10,633 nucleotides of DNA from an uncultured beta proteobacterium (GTDB taxonomy: Bacteria > Pseudomonadota > Gammaproteobacteria > Burkholderiales > Rhodocyclaceae). Positions 1-6,075 of this stretch are shown here, in pieces (the first letter of the stretch is position 1; each line of letters starts with the position of its first letter). The position numbers and the translations under genes were made by a program. Where the stretch lies: NCBI GenBank assembly GCA_903953145.1, contig CAJBIL010000060.1, forward strand, positions 1 to 10,633, read 5' to 3'. Under the pieces are notes generated by a model that made no database searches, was not told where the DNA came from, and worked only from the letters and a program-made list of their open reading frames with translations.

Positions 1-171
1 GACCGTGGATTTAATGACCTTGATGTCGTTACCGGCGACAAAACCACCAATCGTCAAACCGACAATGGCGATGTATTCGAGAGGCACCCACAAAGCCGCC
101 AGACTGCCGTGCACTGAATAGGTACCCAGTGCCGAAGCCAGAATGATGACGTAACCAACGATCAGAAACAT
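1..171 (-). CDS. motA: Flagellar motor stator protein MotA, N-terminal fragment
   Basis: Only the first 57 codons are in the window; the gene continues past the left edge. The translation begins MFLIVGYVIILASALGTY and contains EYIAIVGLTIGGFVAGND, which matches the start of MotA: a first membrane helix, a short periplasmic turn, a second helix, then the GND(I/G)K motif at the cytoplasmic edge. MotA forms the proton channel of the flagellar stator with MotB in the inner membrane. The start is supported by an AAGGGGG Shine-Dalgarno sequence about five bases upstream. It lies on the same strand as the HDOD-GGDEF gene, 144 bases downstream of its stop codon. motB would be expected beyond the left edge, but this cannot be seen. 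Identification rests on remembered family sequence; PomA-type (sodium) stators share this region. Confidence 0.9.
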   Translation of the reverse strand, partial: MFLIVGYVIILASALGTYSVHGSLAALWVPLEYIAIVGLTIGGFVAGNDIKVIKSTV

Positions 172-297
172 TGAACCCCCTTGTCTTGCAGTGCGCCTGC
201 CGGCGCCAGCTGCTGAGACTCGATATTACGCAGTGTTGAGACTCACAATTTTTGTCTATTGTAGCCAGATGCGCGTTGCCGGCGCGATTTAAGGCGC
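172..297 (-). promoter_or_regulatory. motA leader with possible promoter
   Basis: The gap between the HDOD-GGDEF gene and motA holds a TACAAT -10-like hexamer on the minus strand at 258-263 (5 of 6 to the sigma70 consensus), but no convincing -35 at 16-18 bases. I found no flagellar sigma28 pattern (TAAA-N15-GCCGATAA). The leader between it and motA has two direct copies of TGAGACTC (plus strand, 214-221 and 237-244) and a small GC-rich hairpin at 193-206 (GCGCC/GGCGC) just before the Shine-Dalgarno sequence. The role of these elements is unknown. Confidence 0.3.
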
Positions 298-342
298 AAA
301 AAAACCTCGGTAAGGTCAAACTCGGGCGGGCTGATTACCGAG
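298..342 (-). terminator. Intrinsic terminator overlapping the end of the HDOD-GGDEF gene
   Basis: On the minus strand an 8-bp stem, CTCGGTAA (335-342) with TTACCGAG (306-313), is followed by one G and seven T residues (298-304). The stem straddles the stop codon at 316-318, so the 5' arm lies in coding sequence. The loop is long (21 bases). The same 5' arm could instead pair with CCGAGTT at 319-325, giving a competing hairpin. It would separate the HDOD-GGDEF transcript from motA. Confidence 0.5.
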
Positions 343-2244
343 TTGCGCACGACCGCCGATTTTTTCCCGATACATATCTTCATCCGCCGCCTTAAGCAGC
401 ATCGCCATATCAACCATGCCTTCATTTCGCGTCGCAATGCCGATGCTGACACTACAAGACACATTGCCCAGTGGCGTTTCTATCTGCACTTTACTGACGG
501 CCAGCAACATACGTTGAGCGCAGGATCGAACCGCCTCTGAATCCGCATCCGGGCTGATCATCAAAAACTCATCGCCGCCGATCCGGCATAACACATCATT
601 TGCCCGCAGATTCTTTTTTAGCACCTCGGCCAGCGTTGTCAGCACCTTGTCTCCGACGTCGTGTCCGTAGGTGTCGTTGATCAGCTTGAATTTATCAATA
701 TCAATCATCATGCATGACACCGGACGATCATTCCGGGTGCTGACCGCCCACGCTTGTTCAAGCCGCTCCATGGCATATCGTCGGTTATGGAAGCCCGTCA
801 GCGGGTCGGTAATTGAGGCTTCGTGCAGCCGCCGGTTGCTCACGGCAAGCTCAGCGGCAAACTGCTTCATCTGCCGGTGATCCTGCGCCACTTCTTCATG
901 CACTTGTGCTGTCCGGCTGGCGGCGCGCAAACGGGCTGCCAGCACCTTCTCATTCACCGGCTTGCTAAGATAATCGTCAGCGCCCGCTTCAAAGGCTTCA
1001 ACCAGACGCTCTTCATCGCCTAAAGCGGTCAGCATCAGAATATACATCTCGCGTCCGAGCCGGGTGTTGCGTAGCGCACGGGTTAGCTGCAAGCCGTCAA
1101 GCTCGGGCATCAACCAATCAACGATCATGATCTGCGGCTGCACGCTTAGCGCCGTTTCGAGCCCCTGCTGGCCGTTTTCAGCCTCAAAAACCTGATAACC
1201 CAACTGCTCGAGTACCGCTCGCAGATACATGCGCATCGAGGTTTCATCGTCAACGATCAGAACACGCAGTGCTGGTTGAGACGCGTCCTGCCCATCGCCA
1301 GCTTCCACCTTTAACAATTTCATCATTTCAGAAAAACTGGGCAATGGACCGGGTTTGTCGAGCTGCAAAACCGTCGTCCACTCAGCCCAATCGTGCACCA
1401 CGCTATCGACAATGCCTTGCAGCACGTCAGGCTCGAGCTGAATCGCCACAGCGCGCTCGGTCAGTGCAAGCAGTCTGGTCTCACGCAATTCAGACGCGGC
1501 CAGACAGAGATCGGCGATGGCATCGGCAAGGCGTGCTGCACCAAGCAAACGCTGACCGCGTGAATCAGGCGCAAAGTTGGCCCGTTCGGGGCAGTGACGA
1601 AAATACATTGGTTCGAGTAAAACACCGGGGAAACCCCAGTCCGTCAACATTGCCGCCGTCAAATCATCATGATGCAGGGCAAAAGAGGCGATCTCACGCT
1701 CCCGCAGCAAGGCATTTCGCTCAATTGCGGGTGCATCAATGGTCACCAGTTCGCCAAGCAGGCGGGAATACTCCTTGGGATGTAAGGTAGCAAATGCCAG
1801 TTTGCCGATCTCGGCCAGCAATCCGCAGCAAAAGGCCTCTTCGGGGTTGCTCCAGCCGGTTCGCTTGAAGATGGATTGGAGCGCAAGCGCATTGACCACT
1901 GCGCGGGACCAAAAACCCGGATAGTCAAAGTTAGGGCAGGCGCCGGCTCGGTGGCCGGAAACCAGCGAGAAACCAAGCGCCAGATTGCGCACAACTGAAA
2001 CACCAAGCACATTGACCGCGTCCGGCACCGAGGCGATTGGCCGACCTTTTTCCCGGCCGGCAATATTAGCTGCCTTCATCAACCGACCAACAAAAGCCGG
2101 GTCGGATTTGATTGCCTGCTCAAATTGCCTTGCACTGACATCGTCCCGCTGCGACAAACGGACGATAGTCAATGCAACGCCTTTAGGCGATGGCAACTCT
2201 CCCGTTGCCTTCAACTGCTCGAATTTTTTTAGTTCTATATCCAT
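316..2244 (-). CDS. HDOD-receiver-GGDEF protein (probable diguanylate cyclase response regulator)
   Basis: A 642-residue cytoplasmic protein with three modules. Residues about 10-215 resemble an HDOD domain, a catalytically degenerate HD fold used in signalling. Residues about 325-445 are a receiver domain with acidic pair D332/D333, phospho-acceptor D376 (IVDWLMPELDG), T406 and K428. After a helical linker, residues about 475-640 are a GGDEF domain with metal ligand D515, an intact GGDEF motif at 556-560 and an inhibitory RxxD site (R547, D550) five residues before it. Synthesis of c-di-GMP from GTP, switched by phosphorylation and limited by product inhibition, is the family-based expectation. 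No membrane segment is seen and no partner histidine kinase lies nearby. Start chosen at 2244 because AAGGTG stands about eight bases upstream and a good promoter lies just beyond it. The open frame extends another 54 codons, but these run through the promoter and lack homology-like content. The gene precedes motA, so a link to motility is plausible but inferred. Confidence 0.9.
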   Translation of the reverse strand: MDIELKKFEQLKATGELPSPKGVALTIVRLSQRDDVSARQFEQAIKSDPAFVGRLMKAANIAGREKGRPIASVPDAVNVLGVSVVRNLALGFSLVSGHRAGACPNFDYPGFWSRAVVNALALQSIFKRTGWSNPEEAFCCGLLAEIGKLAFATLHPKEYSRLLGELVTIDAPAIERNALLREREIASFALHHDDLTAAMLTDWGFPGVLLEPMYFRHCPERANFAPDSRGQRLLGAARLADAIADLCLAASELRETRLLALTERAVAIQLEPDVLQGIVDSVVHDWAEWTTVLQLDKPGPLPSFSEMMKLLKVEAGDGQDASQPALRVLIVDDETSMRMYLRAVLEQLGYQVFEAENGQQGLETALSVQPQIMIVDWLMPELDGLQLTRALRNTRLGREMYILMLTALGDEERLVEAFEAGADDYLSKPVNEKVLAARLRAASRTAQVHEEVAQDHRQMKQFAAELAVSNRRLHEASITDPLTGFHNRRYAMERLEQAWAVSTRNDRPVSCMMIDIDKFKLINDTYGHDVGDKVLTTLAEVLKKNLRANDVLCRIGGDEFLMISPDADSEAVRSCAQRMLLAVSKVQIETPLGNVSCSVSIGIATRNEGMVDMAMLLKAADEDMYREKIGGRAQLGNQPARV

Positions 2245-2266
2245 CGAAACACCTTGGTTGCCAATA

Positions 2267-2295
2267 ATTATGAGCGCTGCAATCTTTGCTGGCAA
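2267..2295 (-). promoter_or_regulatory. Sigma70 promoter of the HDOD-GGDEF gene
   Basis: On the minus strand TTGCCA (2290-2295, 5 of 6 to the -35 consensus) is separated by exactly 17 bases from CATAAT (2267-2272, 5 of 6 to the -10). The predicted transcript starts near 2260 and has a leader of about 16 bases carrying only the AAGGTG ribosome site. This argues against the longer open frame starting at 2406. The rest of the 2245-2404 divergent gap shows no clear promoter for the plus-strand Nudix gene. Confidence 0.6.
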
Positions 2296-2404
2296 TGAAA
2301 AACACTCATGAGAGGCTTGTATCGTTAAGCAGGCACTTAAGCCAAATCGATGGCACTGGATTACACTCACCGCTTGATTCATTGAATTGCAAAAAATGAC
2401 TGCC

Positions 2405-2947
2405 ATGAACTACTGCAATCAGTGCGGCGCGCCGGTCAGCCTCTTGGTTCCCGCCGGAGATAGCGTTCTGCGCCATGTCTGCCAAAGTTGCGATACGGTT
2501 CACTACTTGAATCCAAAGCTCGTTGTGGGTTGTATTCCTGAGTGGGAAGGCCGAATCCTGCTTTGCCGCCGTGCCATTGAACCCCGTTACGGCCGCTGGA
2601 CGCTTCCTGCCGGCTTTATGGAAAACGGCGAAACCACAAGCCAGGGGGCTGCGCGTGAAACCTTGGAGGAGGCATGCGCGCGTGTTGAAATCGGCGAACT
2701 TTTTTCACTGGTGAATGTGTCGCACATTGACCAGGTTCATTTGTTCTACCGGGGCAAAATGCTCGACAACGAATTCTCTCCGGGAATCGAAAGCCTGGAA
2801 ACCGCGCTTTTCTCCGAGGCGGATATTCCCTGGCAAGAGCTTGCATTTCGCAGTGTAACGCTCTGCCTCCAAGCCTACTTCCGTGATCGAGCGATCGGGC
2901 ACTTTGGCTTTCACGAGGAAAACCTGCTGCCGCAAGCCGGCTATTGA
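2405..2947 (+). CDS. Nudix hydrolase with N-terminal zinc ribbon
   Basis: A 180-residue soluble protein. The N-terminus carries a four-cysteine zinc ribbon (C4, C7, C26, C29). The Nudix box follows at residues 70-92: G70, then E76, R84-E85 and E88-E89, which are the magnesium-binding and catalytic positions of the GX5EX7REUXEEXGU signature. The usual late Gly of the box is Cys (C91). Nudix enzymes hydrolyse nucleoside diphosphates linked to another moiety; the substrate cannot be read from sequence. The zinc-ribbon version resembles the NudC-like/ADP-ribose group, but this member is much shorter than NudC. In-frame alternative starts are ATG at 2396 and TTG at 2387; none has a clear Shine-Dalgarno sequence. 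I chose 2405 because the ribbon begins immediately after it. It is divergent from the HDOD-GGDEF gene, and its stop overlaps the end of the TonB gene by 7 bases. Confidence 0.88.
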   Translation: MNYCNQCGAPVSLLVPAGDSVLRHVCQSCDTVHYLNPKLVVGCIPEWEGRILLCRRAIEPRYGRWTLPAGFMENGETTSQGAARETLEEACARVEIGELFSLVNVSHIDQVHLFYRGKMLDNEFSPGIESLETALFSEADIPWQELAFRSVTLCLQAYFRDRAIGHFGFHEENLLPQAGY

Positions 2948-3648
2948 ACATCCTCGAGACTGAACTTTACCGGCAATAGCAACTGGAAGTCTCGCCCCTT
3001 CAGACTCTCCGGCAACAATGTCGAATTTACTGCCTGAGACATCATTTCCTTGGCCTGATCATCCAGTACCGCATGGCCACTTGAGCGAAGCAACGCGACG
3101 CCCGTCTGTGGCAGATGCGCCCTAATCGTAAGTTCAATCTCGGCAGATCCTACCCATCCCTGCTCCCTGGCCAGTGCAGGGTATTGTTTGAAGCGACGCG
3201 CTGACACGGCCAAAGCAAGACGGTACTGACGCAAATCGTTGGCATTCAGCCCATCGAGGGGTGGTAATGGGGACTCAAGTGCCGGCAAATCCTGGCGACT
3301 TCGCTCGCCACCAGTCCAGGCTGCTGCCGCAACCGGGCGCGACAGCAACGTTGTCGCCTCAAGGGGTGTTTGCCTTATTTCCGTTTTCTCGACAATAACT
3401 TCTCTAACCTTGGGCTCATGCGCATTTGCAGGGTGCAGAGGCGGCTTTTCTTTTGAAGCCAAAGGCAGCGAAGGGGGCATAACCTCGGCACTTTCGGCCG
3501 ACCGGGTATTAAACACAACCTTGATCGTCTTTGCCTGAATGTCAAAATGCACAGGCAGGACACTCAACATACCGGCCAGCGCCAAGGCATGGAATACCAG
3601 CGATGCAAGTACGGCATGGAATAAATTTCGGCGCGATGAAAAATACAT
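2941..3648 (-). CDS. TonB-family energy transducer
   Basis: A 235-residue protein with TonB layout: one N-terminal membrane anchor (about residues 12-33), a periplasmic linker (about 50-135) moderately rich in Pro, Glu and Lys, and a C-terminal TonB domain (about 145-232) with the YPxxAxxxGxxG signature (YPALAREQGWVGSAEIEL). The anchor has Ser16 and His20 spaced as in the Ser-His pair of E. coli TonB that couples to ExbB/ExbD. The role would be to transmit proton-motive force to outer-membrane receptors for iron, haem, cobalamin or other ligands. No exbB, exbD or receptor gene is in the window, so the ligand is unknown. A TAG directly before the ATG fixes 3648 as the first possible ATG start; no strong Shine-Dalgarno sequence or Fur box was seen. 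It lies downstream of the terminator of the ccoG operon, so separate expression is likely. Confidence 0.87.
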   Translation of the reverse strand: MYFSSRRNLFHAVLASLVFHALALAGMLSVLPVHFDIQAKTIKVVFNTRSAESAEVMPPSLPLASKEKPPLHPANAHEPKVREVIVEKTEIRQTPLEATTLLSRPVAAAAWTGGERSRQDLPALESPLPPLDGLNANDLRQYRLALAVSARRFKQYPALAREQGWVGSAEIELTIRAHLPQTGVALLRSSGHAVLDDQAKEMMSQAVNSTLLPESLKGRDFQLLLPVKFSLEDVQ

Positions 3649-3749
3649 CTAAAGTGCCCGTCATTAGGCGAGAAGACTTGTGTCCTCAAGAATAACGTAT
3701 TGAAGGTCGCACCCCGAGCAATACATCCTGTGCATGATCAAAACGCAAT

Positions 3750-3785
3750 AAAAAACGCCCCTGATTCTGCATAAGGAGCGTTTTT
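3750..3785 (-). terminator. Terminator of the ccoG-fixH-DUF3149 operon
   Basis: On the minus strand AAAAACGCTCC (3775-3785) pairs with GGGGCGTTTTT (3751-3761) through 11 bp including one T-G wobble, ending in a T tract. The A run on the other arm makes it potentially bidirectional. Its 13-base loop contains GCAGAATC (3763-3770), the perfect complement of GATTCTGC at 3791-3798 just upstream, described separately in the findings. The remaining bases between the tonB-like start and the terminator (3649-3749) hold no gene and no clear promoter. Confidence 0.8.
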
Positions 3786-3803
3786 ACCAAGCAGAATCGC
3801 TTG

Positions 3804-3941
3804 TTATTTCTTGTCTGTACTTTCTTCTTCCATTTTTTTCGCAATGAAGCGCGGGAAAAAAATTGACATGCCAATTACAAAAACAATGACAAACAGACTC
3901 ATCAACCCGATATCACTGGTGAACAGCAAATTCCAAGCCAT
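3804..3941 (-). CDS. Small membrane protein, DUF3149-like
   Basis: A 45-residue protein beginning MAWNLLFTSDIGLMSL, with one hydrophobic helix (about residues 12-30) and a charged C-terminus rich in Lys and Glu. The N-terminal pattern MAW-LLF-SD-GLMSL is what I recall for DUF3149, a family of short proteins of unknown function in proteobacteria. Translation is well supported: an AAGGGGGG ribosome site about seven bases upstream lies inside the last codons of fixH, whose stop is only three bases before the ATG. It is therefore the last gene of the ccoG-fixH unit and is followed directly by a terminator. A role in assembly or stability of the cbb3 oxidase is inferred from position only. Its size and topology resemble CcoS and CcoQ, but it matches neither in sequence. 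Confidence 0.8.
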   Translation of the reverse strand: MAWNLLFTSDIGLMSLFVIVFVIGMSIFFPRFIAKKMEEESTDKK

Positions 3942-3944
3942 GAT

Positions 3945-4505
3945 TCAACCCCCCTTTTTATCAGAATTAACATCAGAAACACTTTCTGTCCGCACCGCAG
4001 TACCAAGCCGCAATGTGGACTGCTTTTCGATATTCCAGTCACCGCTCAAGCGCCACTCGTTTTGCGTATCCTGCAAAACAACATGCCAGCGTCCACTGAG
4101 TGGCGCGTCAAGTTTGCCCGAATAAATCCCGACACCTTCCGCAATCAAATCAACTTTCTGATCAATGCCGCTGCGTGTGGGGTGAGATAAGCGCAACTTT
4201 AATGCTGATGGTAGCGCGTCGTTTTGATTTCCTTGCAGAAATACACGAACTTGGTTACCAGCCCCCCCACGAATAACTTCGGCGCGGATGCCCAATTGAA
4301 CGCCCTGCTGATCGAGGGTAGTTCGCTGATTGACAGCCAGCCCCTGCTTGTAATAATCATCGTCAACGAGCCCGTCATTGCTGATCACCGCAAGATAGGC
4401 TGTGGCAAAGCCGGCGACCACAACAATTGCCGGGCCGGACATCAAAATCCAAGGCCATGGCTCACGATACCAAGGGAGTTTGTCGGTGACTAAAGAATGG
4501 CTCAT
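3945..4505 (-). CDS. fixH: cbb3 oxidase assembly protein FixH/CcoH
   Basis: A 186-residue protein of the FixH family. Residues 11-17 (PWYREPW) lead into a single membrane helix (about 18-41), followed by the family hallmark DGLVDDDYYKQGLAVNQ at 44-60 and a periplasmic beta-rich domain. In studied bacteria CcoH/FixH is needed for stable cbb3 oxidase and associates with the complex. The start codon overlaps the ccoG stop in an ATGA junction (4502-4505), implying translational coupling. The stop lies three bases before the DUF3149-like ORF, and the last codons double as that ORF's ribosome site. Length and layout are typical for the family. Confidence 0.93.
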   Translation of the reverse strand: MSHSLVTDKLPWYREPWPWILMSGPAIVVVAGFATAYLAVISNDGLVDDDYYKQGLAVNQRTTLDQQGVQLGIRAEVIRGGAGNQVRVFLQGNQNDALPSALKLRLSHPTRSGIDQKVDLIAEGVGIYSGKLDAPLSGRWHVVLQDTQNEWRLSGDWNIEKQSTLRLGTAVRTESVSDVNSDKKGG

Positions 4506-5917
4506 GGCTGTATAAACGAGGCTTTCTCGCGCACCATGATTTTTTCATGATTTTGCGCGGCAACTTCAAAAACAATAGGATTTGACCCTTTCTTACCAAC
4601 TCCAGGATCGGCGCGAGCAGTCAACAGAACGGTTTTAGCGGTTGCGGCTGGCACTTCGACAATACGCTCGCCGACAATATCAATCCCTTCCATACCACTG
4701 ATACGAATCGCGTACCGATGCGCCGTCTCGTCGGTATTCGATATATGCAGGTTAAAGACGTTCTCAATTCGCCCATCATCCGCCTCACGCGCCAGGGAAC
4801 CCCGGTCACGCAAAATATCAACCTTGAGTGGAATCCGGGTGGAAAGGCTCCAGATTGCAGCGCCAATAATGGCAAGGAGAATCGTTGAATAAAGAATCGT
4901 CCTTGGCCGCATCAAATGGCCGAGAATATCGTGCGCTGTGTAGTGTTTATTGAGCGCATTTTCAGTCGAGTATCGAATCAGGCCACGCGGCGTACCAACC
5001 TTATCCATTACGTCATCGCAAGCATCAATACAGGCAGCACAGGCGATACACTCGTACTGCATGCCATTACGAATATCGATTCCTGTTGGGCAGACCTGAA
5101 CACAAATACCGCAATCGACACAGTCGCCGAGATTCAGGCTTTTTGCATCAGTTCCTTTTTTGCGCGAGCCCCGGTTTTCGCCACGCTCGGTATCGTAGGT
5201 AATAATCAGGGTATCCGGATCGAACATGACGCCCTGAAAGCGGGCGTAGGGGCACATATACTTGCACACCTGTTCGCGCATGAAGCCAGCCATCATGTAG
5301 AGGAACGCAGCGTAAAAAAGAACCCAGAAAAGCTCCCAGGGGCCGAGGTCAAAAGTCACGATCTCGCCGAGCAGCTCCTTGATCGGGGTGAAATAACCGA
5401 CAAAGGTTATCCCGGTCCACAACGCAACAAGCAACCAGAGCGCGTGCTTGGTGACTTTAAGACGGAATTTACGCGCATTCATGGGTTGCGCATCCAGCTT
5501 GATCCGCGCAGGCCGCTCACCCTCGATTTTTCGCTCGATCCACATCAAAATTTCTGTGTAGACCGTTTGCGGACACGCATAGCCACAAAACAGGCGCCCA
5601 CCCACTGCCGTAACCAGGAACAGTCCATACGCTGAGATCACCAGCAGGATAGCAAGGTAAATCACATCCTGTGGCCAGAAAACCATGCCGAATATGTAGA
5701 ATTTTCGCTCGACTACATGGAAGAGAACTGCCTGACGGCCGCTCCACTCAATCCAGCAAAGACCGTAAAAAAGTGCCTGAGTGATAAAGACCATCGCCCA
5801 GCGCCAGTTATTGAACAAACCGGAAACGCTACGCGCATGAATCTTTTTGTGCTTCTCGAACAAACCGTCGGTATTGATCGGGATCGGTTTGCCGGATTTT
5901 CCGGCCGATGTGTTCAT
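4502..5917 (-). CDS. ccoG: cbb3 oxidase accessory protein CcoG (RdxA/FixG), membrane iron-sulfur protein
   Basis: A 471-residue polytopic protein of the CcoG/RdxA/FixG family, implicated in copper handling during cbb3 maturation. About five membrane helices are visible (near 40-58, 85-105, 158-176, 194-212, 338-358). Cysteine motifs are CGYACP (C111, C115), CKYMCPY (C218, C222), and two 4Fe-4S ferredoxin clusters: C266-x2-C269-x2-C272-x3-C276-P and C290-x2-C293-x2-C296-x3-C300. Residues about 360-471 form the periplasmic immunoglobulin-like FixG C-terminal domain. All expected cysteines are present. The start at 5917 follows a TAGGACAG ribosome site. A terminator and an FNR-box promoter separate it from ccoP, so it heads its own operon with fixH and the DUF3149-like gene. 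Confidence 0.96.
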   Translation of the reverse strand: MNTSAGKSGKPIPINTDGLFEKHKKIHARSVSGLFNNWRWAMVFITQALFYGLCWIEWSGRQAVLFHVVERKFYIFGMVFWPQDVIYLAILLVISAYGLFLVTAVGGRLFCGYACPQTVYTEILMWIERKIEGERPARIKLDAQPMNARKFRLKVTKHALWLLVALWTGITFVGYFTPIKELLGEIVTFDLGPWELFWVLFYAAFLYMMAGFMREQVCKYMCPYARFQGVMFDPDTLIITYDTERGENRGSRKKGTDAKSLNLGDCVDCGICVQVCPTGIDIRNGMQYECIACAACIDACDDVMDKVGTPRGLIRYSTENALNKHYTAHDILGHLMRPRTILYSTILLAIIGAAIWSLSTRIPLKVDILRDRGSLAREADDGRIENVFNLHISNTDETAHRYAIRISGMEGIDIVGERIVEVPAATAKTVLLTARADPGVGKKGSNPIVFEVAAQNHEKIMVREKASFIQP

Positions 5918-5958
5918 GAGGATCTGTCCTAATCTATTTCAGAATTACACGAAATACG

Positions 5959-6000
5959 AATATGCCGTATCGACTAGCATGTAATTTTGATACAGATCAG
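5959..6000 (-). promoter_or_regulatory. FNR-type promoter of ccoG-fixH
   Basis: TTGATACAGATCAG at 5987-6000 (plus-strand reading) matches the FNR consensus TTGAT-N4-ATCAA at 9 of 10 positions. Its centre (5993.5) lies 29.5 bases before the first base of a CATATT -10 hexamer (minus, 5959-5964; 4 of 6). This places the box at -41.5 for a start near 5952, the standard class II activator position. No -35 hexamer is needed in such promoters. The predicted leader to the ATG at 5917 is about 35 bases. Activation under low oxygen by FNR/ANR is inferred. Confidence 0.7.
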
Positions 6001-6026
6001 CGTACTGCCATTTTTAATCAACGAGT

Positions 6027-6055
6027 AAAAATGGAGCGGTTTTCACCGCTCCATT
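6027..6055 (-). terminator. Strong intrinsic terminator after ccoP
   Basis: On the minus strand AATGGAGCGGT (6045-6055) and ACCGCTCCATT (6030-6040) form a perfect 11-bp stem around a GAAA tetraloop, followed by further T residues (6027-6029). It lies about 20 bases after the ccoP stop. This should end most ccoNOQP transcripts before ccoG. Confidence 0.9.
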
Positions 6056-6075
6056 CGCAACTAAACAACTTGGGA

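Noticed and set aside
1269..1790. 173-codon plus-strand open frame
   Set aside because: It is antisense to the HDOD and receiver coding region, and its low-complexity Gln/Arg/Pro-rich translation has no domain.
2351..2367. TGGCAC resembling half of a sigma54 -24/-12 promoter before the Nudix gene
   Set aside because: The -12 element (TTGCA/T) is missing at the required spacing.
2245..2406. 54-codon N-terminal extension of the HDOD-GGDEF gene
   Set aside because: It covers the sigma70 promoter and overlaps the Nudix start; the start at 2244 has the ribosome site and the domain begins right after it.
3735..3748. TTGAT half-site (minus strand) upstream of the tonB-like gene as an FNR box
   Set aside because: The second half does not match ATCAA, and no -10 lies at the expected distance.
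4916..5635. 239-codon plus-strand open frame
   Set aside because: It is antisense to the ccoG iron-sulfur region, whose motifs are intact; the composition is a mirror of the real gene.
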